The notes under the pieces are model-generated. The model searched no databases, was not told the DNA's origin, and saw nothing but the letters and a program-made list of their open reading frames with translations. A stretch of 54,683 nucleotides of DNA from Gemmataceae bacterium (lineage in GTDB: Bacteria > Planctomycetota > Planctomycetia > Gemmatales > Gemmataceae). A program made the translations under genes and the position numbers. Positions 44,322-52,949 of the stretch are shown in pieces. Where the stretch lies: assembly GCA_025055795.1 (NCBI GenBank), contig JANWVV010000018.1, forward strand, positions 21,832 to 76,514. The letters are read 5' to 3'. Numbering within the stretch: the first letter of the stretch is position 1; every line of letters starts with the position of its first letter.

Positions 44322-46064
44322 ATGGGCGGGGCACAGCAACAGCGGCATTTGCAGGTGCATAGTGCAGGGGTGCTACTAGCCTGGGTGTTGGGTGTTTTGT
44401 CGTTTCCATCATTGCCCGCTGCTCCACCTCATAATCCCGAATCGCAGAAAGAGCCGACTCTATTTGAGGGCTGGCCGGAAAGTAAGCCGGCGGCTGTGCT
44501 GATTCTGAGTGGTCAGATGTATGGATATTTGCAGCCCTGTGGGTGTAGCCGGCCGCAACTGGGCGGTTTGGAACGCCGGGCCAATCTGATCGCGCACCTG
44601 CGTGCCAAGGGATGGCCGCTGGCAGGGGTGGACTTGGGAGACCTTCCGCCGGTGGCGGGGGTGGTTCGTGAACAGCAGCTATGGAAGTATGCCATCGCCA
44701 TGGAATCATTGCGGGAGATGGGCTACGTGGCTATTGGTGCTGGTAAAGCGGAATTTGCCCAAGGACTGTATGCCTTGCTCGACCAGTACGCTGGGGTTAA
44801 GGCCCGACCACCGTATCTGCTGGCGGGGAACGTTCTGGGCCGGCTTGGGCCGCAACCTACGCCGCGGACAGAGGCATTTTTGGGCCCGGATGGCCGCCCC
44901 ATGGTCAAAGTGGCGGAGGTTGCGGTTGTTGGGTCCATCCCGATTGGATTGGCCGGTGTAGTCGGAGCCTCCGTGCAAAAGGAAGTCGAAAAATCCAGTG
45001 TGCAGACCCTGGTGGCCTTTGCGCCAGAAAAGGAGGCCTTGGCCGAAGCAGTGTCAGTTCTAAACACGCACCAGCCGCCCCCTGCGTTTAACGTTTTGAT
45101 TTATCAGGGAAGCGAAGAGGAGGCTCGCACCATCGCTCAACAATGGCCGCAGTTTGCAGTAATTGTGTGCCGGTCTGGCGATACGCTGCCACCGGAGCAA
45201 CCCCACCTTGTCCGGCATGCCACAGGAGCGGTCACACGCATCATCCACACCGGTTGGAAAGGCCAATACGTGGGCGTACTGGCTGCCTTCCCTCGGACAC
45301 CATCGTCTAACATGACCAATGGTAATCCAGCCGAGGCCAAAGCAGGCTGGGATTTCTACTACCAACGAGTGCCGCTGACCGAGCGGTGGAACACCCCAGG
45401 CTCCGAGGAGGCCGCCCGTCGGGCCAATCCCATACTACGATTGCTGGATACCTACGCGCAGGAAGTGCAGCGACGAAACTATCTGGCACGTTTTCCTGAA
45501 CATGTGCATCCAGTGACTGCGAAGGATCCCAAGCAGCAAGCCGCTTTTGTGGGTTCGGAAGCCTGCGCCCGTTGCCATGCAGCCGAGTACGAAGTGTGGA
45601 AACAGTCGCGCCATAGTCACGCCTACGAGACGCTCGAACGTTACGCTAAAAGACCAGCCGGACGACAGTACGACGGAGAATGTGCCGTTTGCCATACGGT
45701 AGGATTAGGTTACAAAACCGGCTTTCGGGGCGAAACAAGCACACCGCATCTCAAACACGTTGGTTGCGAAAGCTGTCATGGTCCGGGCAGTGCTCATGTG
45801 GCCGATCCCAAAAATCCCCTTTATCTGGCCTTGCAATCCCCTTGGCGGGAAGATCCAGCAGACCGCCTGCCGGAAATTGCCGTCATACAGCGTCTGGCCG
45901 CTTTGCCCCCTGCTCAGCGTGCACAGGTTCCGCTGACAGCTGCTCAGCAGCGGGGCCTGAACGCCGTGACCGCTCTGTGCATGAATTGCCACGATGCCGA
46001 TAATGATCCCCATTTTGACCTGCCGGTTTACTGGCCGAAAGTCTTCCATGCCAGCAAGAGGTGA
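44322..46064 (+). CDS. UshA-like domain fused to a tetraheme cytochrome c
   Basis: This 580-residue exported protein has a hydrophobic signal at about 13-34. The first half (about 55-330) resembles the UshA/5'-nucleotidase metallophosphatase fold, with the striking motif QPCGCSRPQLGGLERRANLI (Cys73, Cys75) and a VDLGD segment. As I recall, relatives called UshA-like (seleno)proteins have Cys or Sec at this place; here both codons are TGT. The second half is a cytochrome c554-like domain with four CxxCH heme sites (starting at Cys415, Cys454, Cys482 and Cys553). Start ATG 44322 has AAGG and GGAG upstream, so the earlier ATG 44307 is less likely. A periplasmic redox role is inferred; the reaction is unknown. 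Confidence 0.85.
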   Translation: MGGAQQQRHLQVHSAGVLLAWVLGVLSFPSLPAAPPHNPESQKEPTLFEGWPESKPAAVLILSGQMYGYLQPCGCSRPQLGGLERRANLIAHLRAKGWPLAGVDLGDLPPVAGVVREQQLWKYAIAMESLREMGYVAIGAGKAEFAQGLYALLDQYAGVKARPPYLLAGNVLGRLGPQPTPRTEAFLGPDGRPMVKVAEVAVVGSIPIGLAGVVGASVQKEVEKSSVQTLVAFAPEKEALAEAVSVLNTHQPPPAFNVLIYQGSEEEARTIAQQWPQFAVIVCRSGDTLPPEQPHLVRHATGAVTRIIHTGWKGQYVGVLAAFPRTPSSNMTNGNPAEAKAGWDFYYQRVPLTERWNTPGSEEAARRANPILRLLDTYAQEVQRRNYLARFPEHVHPVTAKDPKQQAAFVGSEACARCHAAEYEVWKQSRHSHAYETLERYAKRPAGRQYDGECAVCHTVGLGYKTGFRGETSTPHLKHVGCESCHGPGSAHVADPKNPLYLALQSPWREDPADRLPEIAVIQRLAALPPAQRAQVPLTAAQQRGLNAVTALCMNCHDADNDPHFDLPVYWPKVFHASKR

Positions 46065-46263
46065 TGCAGTCCTGGTTGAAATTTGAAAAGAGTGGCAGTG
46101 TTTAAACCTGGTCGGTACAAGATTACCCGCTATGCAGCAGTATAGTCGGTGTAACGACAGGTCCGTCGGCGGCTCAACGAAGTGTACGCTTTCATACGAC
46201 AGGTTTTGCGAACGTGGAGCGGAAGTACTTGTTTTATCCCTTCCCGTTCAGATGAGGGCGGTC

Positions 46264-47250
46264 CTATTGGGCTAGATTTTTCAGAGTGTTTTTCTGGAAG
46301 TGACGTTGGATGTTGGGGTCGTTCATGTCAAGTTTGGGCAGGGCCTCACGGGCTTTCTGGCGGCGTGCCTGGAACTCGAAGCCGATGGGCGCAACAATCA
46401 GGACAGCTGCTGGGATCCACAAAAACAAAATAGTGGGAAACAACATCCAGAAACTGGCCCGCTGCGCCCGGGCGTCGGCCCGCTGTCGGGAGGTTTGCCG
46501 TAAGTGTGTGGCAAATTCCATCAAAGCATCCGTCACGTCGTTGCCCATCTTCTGACACTGATTGAGCATCAGCGACAGGTTGCGTACCTCCTCCATCTGC
46601 GAGCGGTTGGCCCATTGTTCGAAGGCGACGTTAAGGTTGAGCAGTTCGGCTTGCCGGACGACAATATCCAGTTCCTGGGCCATTTGGGGAAAGGTGTTAC
46701 GAAGCTGATCAGTGACGCGTCGGAGCGCCCCGAGCAATCCTTGTCCAGCTAGCAGAGCAATCGACAGCATGTCGGCGAAGACAGGTAGGCCGCGTTCGAT
46801 TTCCCGGCTGCGGGCTTTGCCTTTGAGGTAAACGTACAAGCGGGGGAGCGAGAATCCCAAGGCCGCTAAAACCAAGCCGCCCAGAGCGACATAAGGTATG
46901 TAAGAAGGGGGAACCAGTAGAGCGGTGCCCACGGCCGCAAAAAGGGGGGTGAAGACCAGCACCGTCCGGATGGCCCGGTATTCTGCCAACGCCCGCGGAC
47001 TGTAAAAGCCAGCACGGATCAGCTCGGGTAGGATTTCTTCGCGATCACGGGCCTCACCCGGCACGCCACTGGCTAGTACCTCGGTCATGTCTCCTAAAAT
47101 CAATTCGGCTTGTGAGTCGCCTGTGCTTGTCTCCAACGGCATACGCACTGCCGTAACTGTGGAGCGTCGAAATAAAGACACAAACAATACAAAAAATACA
47201 GCCGTGACCCCTATTCCCATTGCTATGTACCACATCCAACTCTCTATCAT
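46264..47250 (-). CDS. tadC: Tad pilus inner-membrane protein TadC
   Basis: This 328-residue polytopic membrane protein of the type II secretion F family is one of two platform proteins of the Tad/Flp pilus. It has an N-terminal TM, two TMs at about 92-140, then the T2SSF cytoplasmic domain (about 160-285) with RGLPVFADMLSIALLAGQGLLGALRRV and ATHLRQTSRQRADARAQRA, and two final TMs (ASFWMLFPTILFLWIPAAVLIV). It is the last gene of the Tad block in the window and lies 247 bases downstream of tadB. The start ATG 47250 has GGAG about 10 bases upstream. Confidence 0.92.
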   Translation of the reverse strand: MIESWMWYIAMGIGVTAVFFVLFVSLFRRSTVTAVRMPLETSTGDSQAELILGDMTEVLASGVPGEARDREEILPELIRAGFYSPRALAEYRAIRTVLVFTPLFAAVGTALLVPPSYIPYVALGGLVLAALGFSLPRLYVYLKGKARSREIERGLPVFADMLSIALLAGQGLLGALRRVTDQLRNTFPQMAQELDIVVRQAELLNLNVAFEQWANRSQMEEVRNLSLMLNQCQKMGNDVTDALMEFATHLRQTSRQRADARAQRASFWMLFPTILFLWIPAAVLIVAPIGFEFQARRQKAREALPKLDMNDPNIQRHFQKNTLKNLAQ

Positions 47251-47497
47251 GGCCGGTGCTCCATACGCCTCACTTCAGCTTTCAGTATTACCATGCTCGT
47301 TGGCCGAAACAACCCCTTTATTCCATGCGACCACTTGTACTAGTTTCGGACTTCGTGGCTTGCCACGAATGCTGGATGTGGCAGCCCAGTATACTTAAAC
47401 ACACGATATAAGGGTCACTAAAGTCATTTTGTGTAGATCAGCCATAAAAAATATTCGAGATCGCATAACGGCTAGTATTTTGGACATGGTGATTTCC

Positions 47498-48436
47498 TTA
47501 GTATTCAATTTTGAGGATCTGCAACAGCCAGACGATACCGATCAGTTGCATCAGACCGCACATCAGGATAATACTCCAGCCGCTCGGGCTGTTGAGGAAT
47601 CCCTGGACGTACTCGGGTTCGGCCAGGAGATAGGCGAGGAGAAGCAGAGGTCCGGCCAATCCGATGGCAATGGCCACGATCCGTCCTTGGGCGGTAGCCG
47701 CGAGGAACTGGCCCCGGTATTGGTTGCGGTCGCGGACGCTATCCGCTAGGCGTTCCAGCAGTAATACGAGGTTCCCGCCGGTCTGGGTGTAAAGCCCTAC
47801 GGTGGAAACCAGCAGGTCGAAGTCCATCAGGCGAATGCGTCGAGCAGTGGATTGCAAAGCAGCCGTGGGACTTAGCCCAAGTTGCATCAAACCGACGGTG
47901 TGCCGCAACTCGTTGGCTAAAGGGGGTGCCCCTTGCTCAGCATAAAATCGGATGGCGTCTTCGATAGGCAGACCGGCCCGGACGGAGCCGGCGATCATGC
48001 GGAAGGCGTCTGGTAATTGTTCTTGCAACTGCCGGCGATACCGTCGACTGGCCCAGGCTACTACCCCCAGTGGAATCCCCAGGCCCAACAAGATCCCCAC
48101 AATGGTCAGGCCTAGATTTTCCTTCCACAACCATATACTGCCACCTAGTAAGGTAGCCAGAAATACCATCACCGCCAGCACCCCCAACGGCGAGGCATCT
48201 AAACCGGAGTGCCGGACCGCTGTTTCAAACCAGGTATCAAAGCGACTCCGCAGGTCCGGTTCCGGCTCGGGGGCCAGTCGCGTCAGACCGACTCCACTAT
48301 CTGGGGGGCTCAATAAGCGGCGTTCAGCCAGACGACGTCGCTCCGTAAGGGAACGGGCCACTAGAACGACGGCCGCTAACAGTGAAATGATGACGATCCC
48401 GATTCCGATCCACCCCATGGTTCCCAATGAGTCCAC
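47498..48436 (-). CDS. tadB: Tad pilus inner-membrane protein TadB
   Basis: This 312-residue T2SSF-family platform protein of the Tad/Flp pilus works with TadC and the CpaF ATPase. The N-terminal TM is MGWIGIGIVIISLLAAVVLVA, with a further TM pair at about 95-140. The T2SSF domain includes QLPDAFRMIAGSVRAGLPIEDAIRF and LVSTVGLYTQTGGNLVLLLERLA, and C-terminal TMs follow. GTG 48436 is preceded by GGAGGGCGGGGAA; an upstream GTG at 48469 is less likely. It lies 410 bases from cpaF, which is unusual within Tad operons. Confidence 0.92.
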   Translation of the reverse strand: MDSLGTMGWIGIGIVIISLLAAVVLVARSLTERRRLAERRLLSPPDSGVGLTRLAPEPEPDLRSRFDTWFETAVRHSGLDASPLGVLAVMVFLATLLGGSIWLWKENLGLTIVGILLGLGIPLGVVAWASRRYRRQLQEQLPDAFRMIAGSVRAGLPIEDAIRFYAEQGAPPLANELRHTVGLMQLGLSPTAALQSTARRIRLMDFDLLVSTVGLYTQTGGNLVLLLERLADSVRDRNQYRGQFLAATAQGRIVAIAIGLAGPLLLLAYLLAEPEYVQGFLNSPSGWSIILMCGLMQLIGIVWLLQILKIEY

Positions 48437-48846
48437 TTCCCCGCCCTCCCCACGTTCTGTGACGATCACTTTTACTATGTTGACTAGCTACTTAAATGGG
48501 CTGTTTGACAACTATAGCGTGGAATTTCGCCTATGATAAATTTGCTTACACTGGCTTAACGTCACCATACAGGTTGTTTGGTAATCTCATAAGGTACTGG
48601 CCGTCACTAATTGTCCTTTTGCCTTGTCCTGACTGTCTGGAGTCACAGTCCAGGTAAGCACTCAGAAGGACGATGTATCGCACTGTCCTGAGAATACACC
48701 CTTGGGCAGCGTTCTCTTCCCCCTTGGCTGCCTTTGACCCGCAATAGAGGGCAGGGGGTGTACCACAGTCGGATCGTTCAGGTTGTCGCTTCTTCCTGAA
48801 GGGAAATCGTCCTTGACGTGCATTCAGGGAATTCTTTGGGGATCGG
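48437..48846. other. Gap inside the Tad block, no gene seen
   Basis: These 410 bases lie between cpaF and tadB on the minus strand. A 142-codon minus frame (48546-48974) runs into the cpaF coding region in another frame and lacks a good start. An imperfect hairpin GACTGT/ACAGTC is near 48629-48648. Tad genes normally abut, so this gap may hold an internal promoter or a lost gene. Confidence 0.45.
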
Positions 48847-50151
48847 TTATTCGTCCTTCCAGGTCCGTTGGCGGAACATTTCGTCAGGTAGTTCGATCCC
48901 CATAGCCTGGAATTTTTCCAGCACACGGGGCCGGTAGCCGGTGGCGTAGAACTCGCCAAAGGCACGGCCGTCACGAACGCCTAATTGACGAAAGCCGTAG
49001 ATGTCCTTGACGTTGTACGGTGGCGGATCGGTACCCAGAAGCTCCGAGATACGAACCACCTTGCGGATACCGCCTTTCAAGCGGGCTAGTTGTACCACCA
49101 GCGTTATGGCTGTAACAATGTAATGGCGGATGACTGGCACAGGTAATTCAAAACCGGCCAGCATGACCATCATTTCCAGACGGGTTAGAGCGTCATCGGT
49201 ATCATTGGCATGGATAGTGGTTAAGGAACCTTCGTGGCCGGTGTTCATGGCCTGGAGCATGTCGAGGGCTTCGCCGCCACGGACCTCCCCGACGATGATC
49301 CGATCCGGGCGCATGCGCAAGGCATTGCGGACCAGTTCCCGTTGTCGAATTTCGCCTGTCCCTTCGACATTAGCCGTTTTAGTTTCCAGACTGACCACGT
49401 GTGGCTGACGCAGCTTCAGTTCAGCGGCGTCCTCTATGGTGATTAACCGCTCTTCAGGTGGGATAAACTGTGACAGAGCGTTCAGCAGGGTGGTTTTGCC
49501 ACTGCCTGTCCCCCCCGATATGAGAATACTAACGCGTGCCTCGACGGCCGCCTTGAGCAGCTGCAGGAATTCCGGCGGCATGGTGCGGTTGTCGATCAGG
49601 TCGTCTCCTGTGAGCCGAATACCGAAGCGGCGGATAGACAGGACCGGACCGTTGAGAGCCAAGGGGGGAAGGATGGCATTAACGCGGGAACCATCTTCCA
49701 GGCGGGCGTCCAGCATCGGGGACATTTCATCGGCTCGTCGACCCACGCGTGCTGCCACCCGCTGAATGATCTGTAACAAATGGGCGTTATCGTAAAAGCG
49801 AACGTCGGTCAGCTCCAGCTTGCCATTGCGTTCGACGTAAACAGTATGAGGGCCATTAACGAGAATGTCTGTAATGGTCGGGTCGGTCATCAACGGGTCG
49901 AGCGGGCCGAGTCCAAAGACCTCGGACATCACTTCCTCGACCAGTTGTTCGCGTTCCAGCTCATTGAGCAGTTCCGGGGCATTGGCACACAACTGTGTGG
50001 CCAGATGACGCACCTCCCGTCGCAGGCGTTGCGGCTCCCAACGGTTCAGTTTGGATAGATCGAGCGTTTCCACTATCCGTTTGTGGATTTCCGTTTTGAG
50101 GCGGTGATAGCGGGTATGAAACGTGTCCGTACTCAAGCGTGTCTGGCCCAT
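48847..50151 (-). CDS. cpaF: Tad pilus assembly ATPase CpaF/TadA
   Basis: This 434-residue secretion ATPase powers Tad/Flp pilus assembly on the cytoplasmic face. After the N-terminal domain (PTITDILVNGPHTVYVERNGKL) the core shows SGGTGSGKTT (Walker A, about 213-221), ITIEDAAELKL (Asp box), RPDRIIVGEVRGGEALDMLQAMNTGHEG (Walker B and His box) and TTIHANDTDDALTRLE. All catalytic motifs look intact, so it should be an active ATPase. GGAGCCG immediately precedes ATG 50151. CpaE and tadG-like genes lie upstream, with 159 bases to cpaE. Confidence 0.97.
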   Translation of the reverse strand: MGQTRLSTDTFHTRYHRLKTEIHKRIVETLDLSKLNRWEPQRLRREVRHLATQLCANAPELLNELEREQLVEEVMSEVFGLGPLDPLMTDPTITDILVNGPHTVYVERNGKLELTDVRFYDNAHLLQIIQRVAARVGRRADEMSPMLDARLEDGSRVNAILPPLALNGPVLSIRRFGIRLTGDDLIDNRTMPPEFLQLLKAAVEARVSILISGGTGSGKTTLLNALSQFIPPEERLITIEDAAELKLRQPHVVSLETKTANVEGTGEIRQRELVRNALRMRPDRIIVGEVRGGEALDMLQAMNTGHEGSLTTIHANDTDDALTRLEMMVMLAGFELPVPVIRHYIVTAITLVVQLARLKGGIRKVVRISELLGTDPPPYNVKDIYGFRQLGVRDGRAFGEFYATGYRPRVLEKFQAMGIELPDEMFRQRTWKDE

Positions 50152-50310
50152 CGGCTCCGTTCCTGCGCAGCGGGTGGATAAAGAGTGCCAGGTGTTATGT
50201 GGCCTTGACGACCGCGTACGTCAATATTAGCAGACGACTGTCCGTGGCGCGGTGTCATCGTGCGAGTCCAGGTAGATAATCCTGGGCTGGCCATAACAGG
50301 GGTGTAGCTA

Positions 50311-51435
50311 TCAGCGAGTCGTGAGGGCCAGCCGGCTGTGTACAGCGGTGCTCAAACGTCGCAGTTCCCGGCCCAGACGGGACCAGCGGGCGACCCGTGT
50401 GACCGGTCGGCCTGCAATCAAGGCGTTGTTGACGGCTCGGGGGTCATCCGGTAGCCAGGCTTCCACTTTGCGTTGTAAGGCCTCCTCGGCTTTCTGCCAG
50501 GGTACCTGACCGGCTTGGCCATAACGGTTAGCGATGACAACGACGCTTTCCGCTGCCAGGCCGTTTTCGATCAGCGTGCGTACGTATTTACGGGTCAGCC
50601 GCAGGCCCGGCGGATCTAACCGGGTGACCACGATCACCAGGTCAGCCGCCCGTAGGATTTCCTCAGCGGCTAAACCGTGCTGGGGGCCGGCGTCCAGAAC
50701 GATCCAGCGGTACAAGTTACGCAGGATCACTTGGAAGTCGCGCACGTGTTCGGGAGTCAGCAGTTCTGCACTCAGCGTTTCAGGAAAGTACGCTAGTACG
50801 TCAACGCCATCCGGATGGCGTACAGCCGTGCTGCGGACCATGCTGCCGTCCATCCGTTCGCCCGCCAGGATCAGTTCCGCCAGGGAATGTTTCGGCTGCA
50901 AATCCAAGGCCAGGGCCAATTCTGGAACCCGGACACCTAGCTCGGCCAGCACGACATGCTCGTCGCGTTCCGCCAGGGTAAACGCCAGTCCAGTAGCCAC
51001 GGTACTGCAGCCGGCGCCACCCACTGCTGCCGTGACGCTGATCAATCGGCCGCGGACTTCGGGAACGCGACCGCTGCGGCGTAGCTCTTCGACGGCCTCG
51101 AGCAAACGGTCGCGTACCTGGTCGAAAGGCCATACGTCCGTAGCCCCCGCGCTTCGGGCGGCCTCGACTACCTCCGCATCGTGCTGATAGCGGGTGACCG
51201 CGTAAATCGGCTGCTGGGTCTGTTCGGCTGCCTGACGTACAGCCCGTAGCGCCGCGGCTGTGTCACCGTCCAGATAAACTACGATTAGGTCCCCGGGGGG
51301 CTGACGGACCAGCCGAACGCGTAGATCACTCAGGGCGACACAATCGCTGGCGGCACAATCCAAACCCAGATGCAAGGCGGCCCGCCGGCCGTGCTCCCGT
51401 TCCTGTTGTCGTTCCGCTGCCAGCAACACGCGCAT
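50311..51435 (-). CDS. cpaE: CpaE/TadZ-like ParA-fold pilus protein, degenerate P-loop
   Basis: This 374-residue protein of the Tad block has an atypical receiver-like N-terminal domain (about 1-120) and a MinD/ParA-fold ATPase domain (about 128-350). Such proteins place the Tad machine at the cell pole. The deviant Walker A, normally KGGxGK[ST], reads AVGGAGCST (137-145), so both Lys residues are missing. The Walker B-like and switch segments are also altered (LAELGVRVPELALALDLQPKHSL, VLDAGPQHG). It may bind but not hydrolyse ATP, as in some known CpaE/TadZ relatives. It lies between cpaF and the tadG-like gene. Confidence 0.88.
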   Translation of the reverse strand: MRVLLAAERQQEREHGRRAALHLGLDCAASDCVALSDLRVRLVRQPPGDLIVVYLDGDTAAALRAVRQAAEQTQQPIYAVTRYQHDAEVVEAARSAGATDVWPFDQVRDRLLEAVEELRRSGRVPEVRGRLISVTAAVGGAGCSTVATGLAFTLAERDEHVVLAELGVRVPELALALDLQPKHSLAELILAGERMDGSMVRSTAVRHPDGVDVLAYFPETLSAELLTPEHVRDFQVILRNLYRWIVLDAGPQHGLAAEEILRAADLVIVVTRLDPPGLRLTRKYVRTLIENGLAAESVVVIANRYGQAGQVPWQKAEEALQRKVEAWLPDDPRAVNNALIAGRPVTRVARWSRLGRELRRLSTAVHSRLALTTR

Positions 51436-51493
51436 GTCTGATGCACTATCCCTTTACCGTGGTGCAGGTAGCTAAGGGAGCCGTCCTTAGGGG

Positions 51494-52714
51494 TCATTCC
51501 GCCAGTCGGACGCGGCAGACCATCCGGTTGTTCTTCCAGAACGGTGGGGGCGGATCACGGCCCTCCGTTACCACTGCGGGATGAACCAGTACGCACGGCT
51601 GCAGCACCAGCGTTACCGTGTTGGACGTCTGCACTTGGACCAGCCGGGCAGCCGTCCAGCCGCTGATCGTTACCTGGCCCTGGGCGGCATCGTAGTAGGT
51701 AAACAAAGGCCATAACCGGGGTTCTCCCCCTCCAGCCACCTGCTGTAATGCTTCCAGCAACCGGTGTCGGCCGGGACTGCCTGCCGGGGGCAGCCCCGCC
51801 ATGCCCGGGACATCCACCTTATTATCCCCACGCAAAACAAATCCGCCAGCCCCGAATTGCCTTTCCAGCTCCCCACGACGGATTCCCTGCTGAATCTGGT
51901 TGATCGTACCGGCAAAATCTTCCACCCCGATCTGAACGAACAGGGCCTGCGACGACGCCAGGCCAGTATCACCGAGCACCAGGTGTATTTCGGAAAGTCC
52001 GTCGGGACCGACTTGCCATTGCTGATGGTGGGGGTCATAACGCCATAGATCGTGGTGCCGATGCTGCCACTGACCGTCCCAGCCGCTGGGATCCGCGCCG
52101 TTGTGATCGGTGTATAGGGCAATCGGCATCAGCGGGATAGGCTGTTCGTTGCGGGGGCGGAAGCCGACAACACGCCAATCGAGCATGGCCGTGGCTCGGG
52201 CCGCGATGTCTTGCTGGGGCGGGCGACCGCCCCACAGGCCCGGCAATGGCGAACGCCGTACCTGCACCCGCACAGCATTGATCGACGCGTTCTCCCACAA
52301 ACTGGGATCCGTGGGCAGCGGAGTAAACGTACCACGCAGAGGTTCGTCGAGTTGACCAACCACGATGTCCCCTTGCGGGTCATTGGCCTCGTTAAGGTCC
52401 AATCGCAATTGCTGGTCACCCGCAAAGTTCATCTGAGCGATGATTTGAGCTACTTGACGGGCGGAGCGGACCCGTTCCTCCATCGCCTTGTGATACCCCT
52501 GGCGAAGCAACAAACTGTCGTCAGCCAGTAACCGGGCGCCGGCCAGAGCAGCTGCGTCTGCTCCGGTCTGTGCCTCCTGACGCACGTCACGGAGCAGGCC
52601 GATGTAAAGCGCCAGTCCCACCAGCAAAAGCAACACAGGCAGGCTAATGAGTAGACTGACTCCGGCAGCACCTCTCCGGCGATAGTAATGGTAGGGAAGG
52701 GATGGGGCGAGCAT
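51494..52714 (-). CDS. TadG-like pilus-associated protein
   Basis: This 406-residue protein has a type IV pseudopilin-like N-terminus: basic RRRGAAGVSLLISLPVLLLLVGLALYIGLL, then a helix with AQTGADAAALAGARLL, typical of TadE/TadG proteins. The rest is extracytoplasmic with beta-rich and Pro/Gly-rich parts. Its C-terminus is conserved in spacing but unrecognised. A clear vWA MIDAS motif, found in many TadG proteins, is not seen. AGGGAGAACC precedes ATG 52714. Position between cpaB and cpaE supports a Tad role. Confidence 0.84.
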   Translation of the reverse strand: MLAPSLPYHYYRRRGAAGVSLLISLPVLLLLVGLALYIGLLRDVRQEAQTGADAAALAGARLLADDSLLLRQGYHKAMEERVRSARQVAQIIAQMNFAGDQQLRLDLNEANDPQGDIVVGQLDEPLRGTFTPLPTDPSLWENASINAVRVQVRRSPLPGLWGGRPPQQDIAARATAMLDWRVVGFRPRNEQPIPLMPIALYTDHNGADPSGWDGQWQHRHHDLWRYDPHHQQWQVGPDGLSEIHLVLGDTGLASSQALFVQIGVEDFAGTINQIQQGIRRGELERQFGAGGFVLRGDNKVDVPGMAGLPPAGSPGRHRLLEALQQVAGGGEPRLWPLFTYYDAAQGQVTISGWTAARLVQVQTSNTVTLVLQPCVLVHPAVVTEGRDPPPPFWKNNRMVCRVRLAE

Positions 52715-52949
52715 AGGTTCTCCCTTCTATGCCCTCAGGTGGAGAGGATCACTCCGGGCGAATGACCGGGCATGCGAGCGGCAACGTATCTGCCTGCCAA
52801 TCGGCGTTGATGCCGCCCGGTTTTTGCTTGATTACAAGCGCATTGAGCGACCGCACAGTGACACAAGACCTGCTATCTAGGCCTAGGCACTGTCCACCCT
52901 GGTTGTACCCGCCAAATCCAAGGGATTACCAAGGGGTGGGCGGAGCCGT

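Noticed and set aside
44522..44560. Selenocysteine codon in the UshA-like domain
   Set aside because: Both motif positions are encoded by TGT (Cys), with no in-frame TGA, so no selenoprotein is present.
48546..48974. 142-codon frame spanning the cpaF 3' end and the gap
   Set aside because: It is another frame of the same strand overlapping 128 bases of cpaF, without a good start or family.
50534..51187. 217-codon plus-strand frame antisense to cpaE
   Set aside because: Ser/Arg/Thr-rich mirror of the cpaE sequence; no start signal and no product.
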